From an uncultured Bacteroidales bacterium (GTDB lineage Bacteria > Bacteroidota > Bacteroidia > Bacteroidales > Bacteroidaceae), in NCBI GenBank assembly GCA_902774275.1, contig CACYHN010000017.1, positions 1-58,862 on the forward strand: 58,862 nt of DNA, given 5' to 3'. Under the pieces are notes generated by a model, which saw only the letters and a program-made list of their open reading frames with translations, did no database searches and had not been told where the DNA came from. The translations under genes and the position numbers were made by a program. Shown here piece after piece: positions 52,901 through 57,726 of this stretch. Position 1 is the stretch's first letter, and each line of letters starts with the position of its first letter.

Positions 52901-55900
52901 GACACCCACATAGACATAGGTACCGGTGAATGGCTCAACGATAGCCTGCAACGTGAGATGATAGGCTACACCAATGACATTGATACCACCACATTCACCT
53001 ATAATACAGAAACAGATAAATGGAGTTATATAGATGGTGATGATACTCTGACTATCGTTGATAAACCTACTCCCGTCCGAAATGCTGCAGTAATTACAGG
53101 TAATATATTCGGCGGTGGTGATAATGCTGATATTAACGGCAACACTAACATCAACATAGCCAACGGTCATATCTACTTCAACGTTTACGGAGGTGGCCGT
53201 ATGGGTTCTGTCGGTACCATTACTGATTCCATCAAGCATGATAGGACCATTAATGAGTTTGGTTCAGAGATAGCTCATGAATTTGACATAAGCTGGCCAT
53301 ATCAGTTCACCTACAAAGATGGAACCGGAAGCACCAATATAATCATCACCGGCGGACGTATAGGTTTCAGCGGTAAGGACAATTTCAAGAAAAATGATTC
53401 ATATTCATACTGGGAGCACTCCAGCATCAAGAAAGATGATCTAAAAGATGGTGAAGAACGTCTTGATAATGGTGACGTTTATGGAGGTGGACAAGGTATT
53501 GCCGCTAAACGTTATACGGAAGCTCATATAGCTAATGTCAAGGATACCAGAATCATTGTTGACTACAACTCAACACCCGCTAAGAATGTAGCCAAGTCAT
53601 TTGATAAAGATGATATCCAGGGCTGCATTACCGGTGGTCTGTATGGCGGCGGTGAGAACGGTCACGTATATGACAGCACCTATATAACCATCAACAATGG
53701 TATTATAGGCCACAATGTCTATGGAGGCGGCAAGGGTAAAGACGGATACTCTGATGTGATACTCAAATGGAAGACGCTAGAAGACCAAATAGACAACTTA
53801 TATTTCAAGACTGTCGGCGATCAGAAGGTGATGAAGGAAATGAGCGAGATAGATGATTATTATAAGGACACTGTCACAGTCAACAGTATTATAGCAGGTA
53901 AAGTATATGGCAACACCCGTATTGAGATGAACGGAGGCTGGGTGATACGTAATATCTATGGTGGTGGTAATCTAGCATCAGTAGGTATAGGTAACTATGC
54001 CAGCGGAACAGATGACTATTATACAAATGGTTATGGAGAGAGAATATATAACAAGCTGTTTGATGCCGCCGATAATGATAGCAGCCGCTGGTTCCTTAAC
54101 AGCGGTATCGCAACTATCATCATCAAATCCGGTACCGTAGGTACGTTTAACGGGATAAGAGAAGAGGAGTTCCTGCCATACGGAAACGTGTTCGGCGGAT
54201 GCCGTGGTATTGCTGTTCCTAATGTACCGCGTAATCTCACGCCCCGTATCAAGTACTGCCCTGAGAACTTCCTGGGATTTGTAAACGAATCAAAGGTTGT
54301 AATCGGTAACGGCACAACTGCTCCGCGCATATATGGTTCAGTATATGGTGGTGGTCAGGACGGTCACTTACGCCGATGGACAGACGTTACAATCAACAGC
54401 GGTGAGATAGGCAATGCCTATACGCTTGAAAACTTTGCAACCATATTGGCAGATAATAGAGATAAGACAACTAACGAATTTAAGATAGACAGTCTTGAAT
54501 ATGACAAGATGCAGTGGTTAGGACGCGGTAATGTATATGGCGCAGGTTCCGGTATCGGCACATATTCTGAGCAATATATAGGTACAAGTGACAAGACCGG
54601 CAATGACACAATACTGAGTAGAGAGATGCACAGCACCTCATCAGGCTCCGTAACACGCAGCACGAATGTTACCGTTAATGGCGGTAAAATACACCGCAAC
54701 GTTTATGCCGGCGGTTCACTCGCGACCATAGGTCCTCCTACCATTCCTCCTGTTCTCTGGGATGCAGATTCTGCATGGTCATGCAACTACCTTACCATCA
54801 ACGGAGGTGAAATAGGTGATACCTTAGGCTATTCTTTAGGTTATGGAGGTAATGTCTATGGTGCAAGCCGTGGTGGTGAACGCTTTGCGTATGAGGATTC
54901 TGCATCATATATCACAACATTTGCTACCACAATATACACCAAGCTTGACATCAATGGCGGATACATTAACGGATCTGTATTTGGTGGAGGTGAGGCTGGT
55001 CTTGTAAAGCAAAACTCAACCGTGAATATGAATGGTTCAACTACAGAATCAGCCATCATATTCAGAGATCTGTATGGTGGCGGTGACCAGGCTGATGTTA
55101 AGGGTAATACATCAGTTAACATTAGCGGCGGATGGATCAAAAAGAACGTCTATGGCGGTGGAAACATGGGCTCAATAGGTACACTTATCGGTACGCCTGA
55201 GATTCATGACAGTATAAAGAATTCTAATCAAGGCGTTGTTAAAGGAGCAGGTGCTCTCTATGCATTCGGTCTAAGCTGGCCTGTTAAACTGCAATATAAA
55301 GAGGGAACCGGTACCACACACGTTAATGTCAGCGGCGGTCGCATCGGCGTAACCGGTAAGGACTACATGATGAAATATACTGAACTTACCAGAAACGACA
55401 CACTTGTCTCTGTAATAACAGGACAACGAGACAGCATTGTAACTGTAATTACTGATACTCTGAATGCTTTTGGTGTAAGAATCACTTCACAGCAGTTCAA
55501 GGATGCCCGTGAGGATAACGGTGATATTTATGGTGGCAGTAAGGGTACGACTGCCGACAGATATGAAGAAGCATACCATGCAAACGTGAATAATACCGTT
55601 GTTAAGATTGACTACCCCACCTCTGTCGTTAATCCTACCTTTGATAACATAAGTAATTATATTAAAGTCAAGAAAGATAAGATTACCATCAAAGAAAACG
55701 TTCAGGGTATCCATGGATCTGTTTACGGTGGTGGAGAGAACGGACATGTTCTGGACAGTACTATCCTTATTCTCAATAACGGTATCATAGGCCACGGCAT
55801 GTATGGCGGTGGTAAGGGTAAGGATACTTACACCGGTCAGTTGATAAACTACTTTACAGGAACCCCATATATCACACAGGTGGCAAGTATAACCTCCGGT

Positions 55901-57244
55901 AAAGTATATGGCAATACCAACGTGACCATGAACGGCGGTTATGTTCTGCGTAACATCTACGGTGGCGGTAACCTTGCATCTGTAGGTAAGGGCAACTACT
56001 CCGGTGGTACTGATGACTACTCACTTGAGGGTTATGGTGAACTGCCTCCGCTTACAGTTGGTGGAGATGAAGGTCCGCTTTGGGCTAATGATGATTTCAT
56101 GAACAGCGGTATCTGCCGTGTCACCATTAAAGGTGGTACAGTAGGCTACTTCAATTCCAGTCATGATAATATGGAAGCATTCATGAAGGATAATCTTCCT
56201 ACAGGTAATGTTTTCGGTAGCTGCCGCGGTCAGGCCGCTCCTGCCTACAACGATGTATCACCTCGTTATCTCTACTTCCCTGAATTCTTCTATGGCTACG
56301 TCAACCAGACGATAGTCACCATAGGAGATTCTATCGGCGATGGCCCCAGAATTCTGGGTTCTGTATATGGAGGCGGTCAGGACGGACATGTGCGTAGAGG
56401 ATCAGTTGTTAATATTAACAAGGGTACTATCGGTCTGGATTACAACCAGTTTGCTTCAAACATTGGCGATGATGGTATCAACGCGTCACAGTTCAGGAAC
56501 CGTGGTAATGTACTTGGTGCCGGTTCAGGCTATGGAATTTATAGTTATGACACACGTAAGCCAGATCCAACTGATAATACAAAGACCATCATTGAGACTG
56601 GTTATAATAACTCATCAGGTTCTGTTACCTGTACCACAACGATTAATATCAACGACGGCACCATCTACCAAAACGTATATGGAGGCGGTGCTCTTGCCAG
56701 TGTAGGTGCACCGAACATCGGTTCAGACCATGGTCTTGGATTCCCGGAGTTAAGTACCACAACTGAATTGTACGAGAGGCCTTCAGCCTATAGTCAATAC
56801 AACAGCCATGGTTCATCATCATTAAACAACATCATAATTAACGGCGGAACCATTGGAAGCCAGAATGGTGTTGATAATAAGTATGGAGGCAACGTTTATG
56901 GAGCAAGCCGCGGTGAGGCAGCTATGGGCGCACGTTTCGCCACGTCAATCTGGACCAAGGTTGAAGCCAAGAACGGTCACATATTCGGTAATGTATTCGG
57001 TGGCGGTGAATCAGGTGCTGTTACTATGGATACCTATGTTGAATTAGGCGGTAAGGTAGTAGAGTCGCAAAGTAGAAGCGGCTCCGGTGCTCCGCGCCGC
57101 GCAGCACCTGCTGTGCAGCCTAGCGCCGCCACTCCTGCCGCTAACGTCAATACCGGAACCGGTAGCAATACCAGTACCCCGGCCAACGTAGCGACAGAGG
57201 CCCCTGACGCCCGCTCTATCCGCACCAACCGTGCAAACCAATAG
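37916..57244 (+). CDS. Giant secreted YGGG-solenoid protein, 6442 residues
   Basis: A Sec signal (about 1-30, ending N-V-Q-A) leads directly into solenoid coils that run to about residue 6370. By hand count there are about 130 copies of a V/I/L-[YF]-G-[GAS]-[GNSAC] turn, on average one per 49 residues. They typically read G-N-V-[YF]-G-G-G-x-x-A-x-V, then a polar strand (N-T-x-V-x-I) and G-G-x-I. Five long module types (A-E) recur in the order AABCDECABDECDEDE. Repeated hydrophobic side chains and glycine turns suggest a stacked beta-solenoid, perhaps hundreds of nanometres long. The last 70 residues are Pro/Ala/Thr/Asn-rich and disordered, with no T9SS domain, LPXTG motif or membrane segment, so attachment is unknown. 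It is the last gene before the terminator. Stalk or adhesin is inference. Confidence 0.85.
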   Translation: MKYIRLMSTRYRLTIMILLVVLLAGGNVQAGVTVKGSVFGGGNQADVKINTTVNISAGHVGGNVYGGGSLGYVGTYTITNDGRDYNWQVVNETKTGTSKVNITGGTIGSDTVPDKGNVFGGGRGSANNFKCDSAMVDSTNVSISNGTVFGSVYGGGEIARVERNTTVTIGISPGTDTTKIKGNVFGGGKGLVTHGYSALVRGNTYVTIQGEAVVDSCVYGGGELASTGKYSLDANNMPYSLVSDNLGICRVDVKNNATIKGNLFGAGKGLVPRSYTYTGTDKPRRMTISGGNSVWDTLTTDSAYLRYVQTLAIVTRTYVTVDNSAKVKGSVYGGSESGFVQHHTDVTIQGNSVIGTSNANGDVFGGGLGLASFAEAGKVSGNTALHINGGTVYGSVYGGGKLGYVGTFTTDGRNYTWQEVNGSKTGICSIEITGGTIGSEGVYGKGNVFGGGQGLANTFQCEKAMVDSTYINISNGRVNGSVYGGGEIARVERNTAVTIGNESGSDTTRVKGNVFGGGKGLETHGYSALVRGNPIVIIQGDAKIDSCVYGGGEIASVGKYKVKTNGDTDAPDWLPVGMPYSLDNGGKCSVIIRGNAEIGPNDMTMTAAGGPIYSGNVFGGGKGVIPHVYSYQDTTNMPRRMMAYSAENYNNDNKDFWAYSDSTEKNVWEYFNTDSLYLTFIETLALAKETEVTVDGNAFIKGSVYGGSENGIVKQNTHVIIRSGQIGAGYDGEHSLGRYNDDVFINPALITVTDGNAQKTCASWTYTDNGYTYDKFADVINGDYAYTGIYSNIQEQLSSSEGGRPTATDGHTFYGNIFGGGSGYFPYAPGKWHREAGNVGGNTQVDIEGGHILSSVYGGNEQTDIGSYTWDENNSPIPHSGGKCTVNMSGGTIGVPRTKTQIENNPVIGNLFGAGKGDKRVLFNTWTNVIETKVNITGGIVYGSVFGGGEDGHVMNNDTVIITEASGKTITIGSTGLSGADGNVYGGGRGSETALTAGVIGGNISLTINSGTIKGSVYGGGRLASVGTNFVNPGYTELYGKLQEPAADHGNITININGGTIGSPDTDGSVNGNIFGGSKGTAANSELGIVRSTTINMTGGTAYASVYGGGALGNVADGGTHVNLTGGTIYGYAYGGGLGQIGDESAGTDSVAAIVGGDVTVNLNNGVGETEKGCVVSKIFGGNNLYGTPKGSIYVNIYATQHKDSASISGKKEGIYDMLAVYGGGNLAAYEPTSDTASTHVTIGDCHLTSIQQVYGGGNAASAPATNVIVTGTFEIDEVFGGGNGKDSIMVNGVKWENPGANVGYKQYAFHVIENGDTTLVVNNDAKTKDDRIDNDNYIYGTGIARTEIYGGKIHYVYGGSNSLGNIRKTAISIYENQDLSCPVKVDQTYGGGKNADMDGTIEMHFDCLQDTLSMIFGGARNADVNSDIVLNITNGSYRKVFGGNNEGGAVNGSITVNINEDGCQPIRIGELYGGGYLAPYSIYGYKTDASGNYVKDAQGKLIVLTKDSDGALPTPHHNPRINVIAADSIGVIYGGGYQAVMVGTPYINVNMKAGKVNGVTNPIGHIDTIYGGGNLANVIGDTHIEIGTGKWVVVNDAGVEVEVDTITRNDANIRGDIFGGGNNADVTGNTYITIDNGSIGGNIYGGGKMGSVGIITDSIIHNVEKPADGAFYSYGLSWPYQFNYVDTTGITHIDITNNTAVTGNVFGGGKGKAAQRYVEAHFGNVRETHVNIGQDNKSNSMTIGGSVYGGGDDGHVYDDARVTIYGGTISGSVYGGGNGTSTYKDSIRVSSASKPQEIALYDTLQNQDIHSITAGKVYGNTYVTMYDGFVNKNIYGGGNLASVGKGNYAGGTDDYSTSGYGELPAKVNGNESTLWTDTLFTKSGKATVKVIAGTVGVRNDLENNTATGNVFGSSRGMASIDVGQRSPRIKYVPDFFLGYVNNTEVEIGDASHSPTIYGSVYGGGQDGHVRNNTHVIIRNGDIGQEIDGESADTLATLQWLSRGNVFGAGSGISRASDNNFNYSSGSVTNKTIVDILGGTIYQSVYGGGALASVGPPFTGTQIGPNGAYDEDSTRSVTRVNIKGGKIGNTTNYAAGYGGDVFGASRGNATLGLDSTKFATTLWSKVVIDSVAHILGSVYGGGEAGIVKHSSEVYMNAGTVGENIFGGGQKAMVGGNIEVNIKGGTVTKDVYGGGALANTNVNIPSQRVNGTYGLAPITGAKPTPEENNPYTYVNLNGGTVLGDIYGGGLGQLTPDSIEAKVFGNVTVTTTGGSAQNVFGGNNLNGAPQGQVTVHINGTAAPTVEKPLPIGNVYGGGNLAAYTYADKDHPLTVLMEAGTVDTIFGGGNKADVAGSVVVTVSGGRVVNDVYGGGALANTNTANWDSISGGWADGMFANDTTKYNTKVNLKGGIIGNAYGGALGDTLNPAFVFGDVIVILDGASLPADTDRVEYDTVSDNRIVILKRGSVFGCNNINGTPKGKVEVNVLSTSNSSGRDTKDTNNKMSDRFIYYYDENGRHDYIDVAKVFGGGNAADYEPVTNQAPKVIVDGCSDVSVGYVYGGGNAAAVPATDVEVKGAYYLRYVFGGGFGAGSDNKGANVGYKSFPLDTTSLNKSAYLYGTGSGIGTTSVKLAGGYIDNVFGGSDTKGEISDSVSIIAKEESLYGCPLKVGSLYGGGRKATMNTNIITQIDCPSGNIANVYGGSEMADINGNVTLNILAGEFDEVFGGNRMSGNISGYITVNIEETEYGCQPIIIGTLYGGCDLAPYQGSANDEGYNITVNAKAFTRIGEIYGGSKGDSATVRGNTIVNINQVKGFWADSIYNDVYIPDSIGRIGNVFGGGDRGKVEGNTVINICTVDSVGFITEPTHLREDPGTELPTDATGLYLVPVAGARITGNVYGGGNLADVTGNTYVNIGSKEGTGDTYTSVTFAPSTPGITIGGNVFGGGKGIADDFFCAKAMVGVDGAGAKDENKDGIPDDPDGGTSVIIGNGTINGTVYGGGEIGRVEKNSKVIVGFGEGGTNTSAPVIKGNLFGAGKGVTTHGYSALLRGNPTVIVQGDAKVNGSVYGGGEIASVARYKLVNGLPVALANNWSGKCIVKIQGHAVIGPDEPMQMTAEGGPDDAGHVFGAGKGTLPGDSLFGIKANSPKRMMRYADTVYTSANRANWDYADSAHVNVWEYYLSDNEAYHTFIQSLALSSQTDVTIGGRAFVKGSVYGGSMDGIVQYDTKVTIADSCQIGCGEGKTVPYSSSDWESENPANFTECAHWLYEYPYAPFDLYKDSDSDGQPDAATNGYTFYGNVFGGGSGYYPYKRRAQHELDSLQSLDPGYADGIWHRSAGLVRGNTVVNITGGHILTNVYGGNEQTDVEGNCTINMSGGTVGVPRTVAQAQAHPVTCYVFGAGKGDPRINFNTWTNVDSVTINITGGRIYGSVFGGGEDGHVLSDVKLTINEDSATTKIGTTGTSYVDGNVFGGGRGFSGDAQTAGTVGGNIEVNIEAGTMLGSVYGGGRLASVGTLFTAPEDPNYGNFVEDDSIGTYGHITVNISGGTIGNDLENHFYEIQIDTLGKTTAQIEHAKKESLMTKQSDDKIPNTVFELYDSVKTTGNNNLLTYKYRTAHTTGGNVFGGSMGRLDLLNGGRNPIWPKMAQVKTTDVNISGDAVIKSNVYGGSELGTVRDSTHINIFGGTIKRDVYGGGYGSEDTLYTIFTAKEAVPNSPGTYIPHTYAFKPMQFAGCVGIRTRINITGGYIWKSVYGGGEMASVGIINCLVDSTTSAPGKDIIVVGKSNSQYYIYSGMTKHWDDATTFALSWPYYFNYMPGFDGETYINITGGRIGAKEGSDANSLIEIDEDFGDVYGGGKGIAGDFNDYIFCANVGSTEIYIDYKPGNNNVFDPATGNNTSTGNYITGAVYGGAENGHVMDSTYIILKNGLIGHALYGGGSGKGQFTTRLLKIGATENSQNDDDYYTRSIYSITAGRVFGNTRIDMSGGYVVRNIYGGGTFGSVGKGNYAGAKDDYSYYEASNMTYNGYGEALLDYSLWSNDNKFSQAFLSSGICTVNITGGTVGYIKDSHSTKDGLPYGNVFGGCRGASAPNITETPRYLYAPEAFLGYANETHVTIGTPGQSSNNAGQAGNAPRIYGSVYGGGQDGHVRRDATVTIYSGVIGSTFIADSLNDDMWLHSGNVYGAGSGIGKYKYDFNYDDDYDDNGQDADHTVQYHDNNIKEEDYSTSAGSVTRYTKVEIQGGIIHRNVYGGGSLASIGAPKFPIERTDGDTVSRNEVIISGGQIGDVESHHNSNHEYGGNVFGASRGQEGLGERYSSSVSTSVQISDTARITGNVYGGGELGAVKQGVDVNISGGTINHDVYGGGSLASTNTSVTTESGKNIYPTTTVNITGGRMHNVYGGGLGSLKLNANDSIISDVEAFSGNVIVNLNSHYAEADTVGAIVDSIFGANNLNGTPLGHIKVHVFATQNASKASIEQKYPKRPVMGEKDHENETPQAFLQRLIDSLTVSTTPTVTYVDKVDSQVLANAQSIHNKYVDSIAITNFPQAKKDSLLKIMNDSINAVQQQYARLYDVAVVFGGGNLAPYIPANVDSAEVIIDGCGATSICQVYGGGNAASVPSTYVVVNGTYEIDEVFGGGNGNDPYVLLGNRYDNPGANVGYYNYTHFVKDNTTGIFKPVDNPNAATREQRTQYYSYAKGSGIATTQIRGGKVHTVYGGSNEKGNIRTTALSVYDNAIDDCPIEVDETYGGGKNASMDGKIVISLDCVKDMDVMFGGAMNADINNDIILNVTNGTFKKVFGGNNEGGAINGSITINIEEKGCQPIVIDELYGGGYLAPYSIYGYEKNATTGKYNYYQVDEDNQFIKVNGHYVLGDSINGKLMPLDSLPDGSQMKPSNDPRINIISATRIGDIYGGGYKAKMVGSPHINVNMQEGKIDIKKKIDCVIEEDTIYKYVDVFNRTYQRSDLDTEIVNGDSTFYSTIALGTLGNIYGGGFEADVVGDTHIDIGTGEWLNDSLQREMIGYTNDIDTTTFTYNTETDKWSYIDGDDTLTIVDKPTPVRNAAVITGNIFGGGDNADINGNTNINIANGHIYFNVYGGGRMGSVGTITDSIKHDRTINEFGSEIAHEFDISWPYQFTYKDGTGSTNIIITGGRIGFSGKDNFKKNDSYSYWEHSSIKKDDLKDGEERLDNGDVYGGGQGIAAKRYTEAHIANVKDTRIIVDYNSTPAKNVAKSFDKDDIQGCITGGLYGGGENGHVYDSTYITINNGIIGHNVYGGGKGKDGYSDVILKWKTLEDQIDNLYFKTVGDQKVMKEMSEIDDYYKDTVTVNSIIAGKVYGNTRIEMNGGWVIRNIYGGGNLASVGIGNYASGTDDYYTNGYGERIYNKLFDAADNDSSRWFLNSGIATIIIKSGTVGTFNGIREEEFLPYGNVFGGCRGIAVPNVPRNLTPRIKYCPENFLGFVNESKVVIGNGTTAPRIYGSVYGGGQDGHLRRWTDVTINSGEIGNAYTLENFATILADNRDKTTNEFKIDSLEYDKMQWLGRGNVYGAGSGIGTYSEQYIGTSDKTGNDTILSREMHSTSSGSVTRSTNVTVNGGKIHRNVYAGGSLATIGPPTIPPVLWDADSAWSCNYLTINGGEIGDTLGYSLGYGGNVYGASRGGERFAYEDSASYITTFATTIYTKLDINGGYINGSVFGGGEAGLVKQNSTVNMNGSTTESAIIFRDLYGGGDQADVKGNTSVNISGGWIKKNVYGGGNMGSIGTLIGTPEIHDSIKNSNQGVVKGAGALYAFGLSWPVKLQYKEGTGTTHVNVSGGRIGVTGKDYMMKYTELTRNDTLVSVITGQRDSIVTVITDTLNAFGVRITSQQFKDAREDNGDIYGGSKGTTADRYEEAYHANVNNTVVKIDYPTSVVNPTFDNISNYIKVKKDKITIKENVQGIHGSVYGGGENGHVLDSTILILNNGIIGHGMYGGGKGKDTYTGQLINYFTGTPYITQVASITSGKVYGNTNVTMNGGYVLRNIYGGGNLASVGKGNYSGGTDDYSLEGYGELPPLTVGGDEGPLWANDDFMNSGICRVTIKGGTVGYFNSSHDNMEAFMKDNLPTGNVFGSCRGQAAPAYNDVSPRYLYFPEFFYGYVNQTIVTIGDSIGDGPRILGSVYGGGQDGHVRRGSVVNINKGTIGLDYNQFASNIGDDGINASQFRNRGNVLGAGSGYGIYSYDTRKPDPTDNTKTIIETGYNNSSGSVTCTTTININDGTIYQNVYGGGALASVGAPNIGSDHGLGFPELSTTTELYERPSAYSQYNSHGSSSLNNIIINGGTIGSQNGVDNKYGGNVYGASRGEAAMGARFATSIWTKVEAKNGHIFGNVFGGGESGAVTMDTYVELGGKVVESQSRSGSGAPRRAAPAVQPSAATPAANVNTGTGSNTSTPANVATEAPDARSIRTNRANQ
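38098..38979 (+). repeat. Module A, copy 1, in the 6442-residue gene
   Basis: Encodes the series LGYVGT, F-x-C-x-x-AMVDST, GGGEIARVERNT, THGYSALVRGN and YGGSESG. It shares an exact 29-bp stretch (38372-38400) with copy 2 (39362-39390). Confidence 0.85.
39093..40098 (+). repeat. Module A, copy 2
   Basis: Same motif order as copy 1 (LGYVGT, FQCEKAMVDST, GGGEIARVERNT, THGYSALVRGN, RRMM, YGGSENGIV), with a longer insertion before the last motif. Confidence 0.85.
40351..40999 (+). repeat. Module B, copy 1
   Basis: Order FYGNIFGGGSGYFPY, VYGGNEQTD, GTIGVPRT, FGAGKGDKR, NTWTNV, VFGGGEDGHV, YGGGRLASVG. Confidence 0.85.
41449..42372 (+). repeat. Module C, copy 1
   Basis: Order IFGGNN, GGGNLAAY, GGGNAAS, EVFGGGNG, VYGGSNSLGNI, TYGGGKNADM, FGGARNADV, FGGNNEGGAV, GCQPI, LYGGGYLAPYSIYGY. 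Conserved cysteines occur at CP-x-K, F-D-C and GCQPI. Confidence 0.85.
42839..44371 (+). repeat. Modules D and E, copy 1
   Basis: D: GGGKMGSVG, ITDS, LSWPYQFNY, VEAHFGNV, DDGHV. E: ITAGKVYGNT, NIYGGGNLASVGKGNYAGG, GYGE, PRIKYVPDFFLGYVN, GGGQDGHV, NVFGAGSGI, SGSVT, GGDVFGASRG, GGGEAGIVK. Confidence 0.85.
45307..46210 (+). repeat. Module C, copy 2 (diverged)
   Basis: Follows module C order (FGCNNINGTP, GGGNAADY, GGGNAAAVP, VFGGGFG, VFGGSDTKGEI, LYGGGRKATM, VYGGSEMADI, FGGNRMSGNI, GCQPI, LYGGCDLAPY) with weaker similarity than copies 1 and 3. Confidence 0.8.
46591..47625 (+). repeat. Module A, copy 3
   Basis: Contains DDFFCAKAMV, GGGEIGRVEKNS, THGYSALLRGNP, KRMMRY and YGGSMDGIV in the module A order, about 7 kb downstream of copy 2. 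Confidence 0.82.
47795..48452 (+). repeat. Module B, copy 2
   Basis: Same order as copy 1: FYGNVFGGGSGYYPY, VYGGNEQTDV, GTVGVPRT, FGAGKGDPR, NTWTNV, VFGGGEDGHV, YGGGRLASVG. Confidence 0.85.
49153..50946 (+). repeat. Modules D and E, copy 2
   Basis: D: GGGEMASVG, LSWPYYFNY, AENGHVMDSTYI, LYGGGSGKG. E: ITAGRVFGNT, GKGNYAGAKDDYS, PRYLYAPEAFLGYAN, GGGQDGHVRR, NVYGAGSGIG, GGNVFGASRG, GGGELGAVKQG. Confidence 0.85.
51238..52430 (+). repeat. Module C, copy 3
   Basis: Same order as copy 1 with a helical, Lys/Gln-rich insertion of about 100 residues (nt about 51310-51620) after IFGANNLNGTP. It then has VFGGGNLAPY, GGGNAASVP, EVFGGGNG, VYGGSNEKGNI, TYGGGKNASM, FGGAMNADI, FGGNNEGGAI, GCQPI and GGGYLAPYSIYGY. 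Confidence 0.85.
53175..55015 (+). repeat. Modules D and E, copy 3
   Basis: D: GGGRMGSVG, ITDS, ISWPYQFTYKDGTG, RYTEAHIANV, ENGHVYDSTYI, VYGGGKGKD. E: IAGKVYGNTRIEM, NLASVGIGNYASGTDDY, PRIKYCPENFLGFVN, GGGQDGHLRR, NVYGAGSGIG, VYGASRG, GGGEAGLVKQN. Confidence 0.85.
55141..57031 (+). repeat. Modules D and E, copy 4
   Basis: D: GGGNMGSIG, LSWPVKLQYKEGTG, RYEEAYHANV, ENGHVLDSTILI, MYGGGKGKDTY. E: ITSGKVYGNTNVTM, NLASVGKGNYSGGTDDYS, PRYLYFPEFFYGYVN, GGGQDGHVRRG, NVLGAGSGYG, VYGASRG, GGGESGAV. The open frame ends soon after this copy. Confidence 0.85.
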
Positions 57245-57308
57245 AGTATCATGTAACACTGCAAAAAGCGCTACAAGGCAAAAAAACAGGTTGCAACACC
57301 CTTCCACC

Positions 57309-57348
57309 AGCAGCGGCTCCAACAAACGTTGAAGCCGCTGCTATTTTA
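57309..57348 (+). terminator. Strong terminator closing the giant-protein operon
   Basis: AGCAGCGGCT (57309-57318) and AGCCGCTGCT (57333-57342) form a perfect 10-bp GC-rich stem. The loop can pair further (CAAC with GTTG), and ATTTTATC follows. It lies 65 bases after the stop of the 6442-residue gene and is a convincing Rho-independent terminator. Confidence 0.82.
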
Positions 57349-57415
57349 TCAATCCCATTGTAAATATCAATAATTATTCTTATGTTTGTAACCAAACAAT
57401 TAATACCTATATAAT

Positions 57416-57718
57416 ATGCCAAAAATTTACGAATACCTTGGATTTATCTTTTTCTTCTATTCCAATGAACATGAACCTATACATGTTCACGTGATTAAAA
57501 ATGGTCTATAAACGGTCTTTGAACTTATACTCTCTGATGGGATCTTGGTTAAAGTCCGACGAAGGAAAGAATCCGGTTATAAACAATTAGATGAAAAAGA
57601 TGCAGTCCAGGCAGAAGAGTTTATTAAGGCCTATTACAAGAATATTATTGATAAATGGATGAACTTCTTTATTTTAAAGAAAAGAGTCCGTTGTACTTTA
57701 ATAACAAAAAAGATTTGA
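57416..57718 (+). pseudogene. DUF4160 family gene interrupted by an in-frame TAA
   Basis: The ATG at 57416 starts MPKIYEYLGFIFFFYSNEHE and continues PIHVHV, the standard opening of DUF4160 proteins with their His-rich strand. After 31 codons (KNGL) a TAA occurs at 57509-57511. The same frame then continues with TVFELILSDGILVKVRRRK and a normal-looking C-terminal helix (AEEFIKAYYKNIIDKW) to a TGA at 57716-57718. Together the two parts make a full-length protein of about 100 residues, so a single base change has probably inactivated it. DUF4160 genes are usually paired with DUF2442 genes, as here, and are often listed near toxin-antitoxin loci. A sequencing error at the stop is possible. Confidence 0.8.
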
Positions 57719-57726
57719 ATGATTCT

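Noticed and set aside
38000-57000. Repeats in the giant gene considered as a CRISPR or other non-coding repeat array.
   Set aside because: Repeats keep one open frame through more than 19 kb, vary in length and preserve protein pattern better than DNA, so they are coding.
38167-57264. Many minus-strand open frames within the 6442-residue gene with Pro-rich products (PPPNTLP, ISPPPYT).
   Set aside because: These are the reverse reading of the repeated YGGG codons and have the same repeat spacing, so they are shadows.
57509-57511. Stop codon read-through or recoding in the DUF4160 gene.
   Set aside because: The codon is TAA, no recoding element is visible, and a plain nonsense change explains the pattern.
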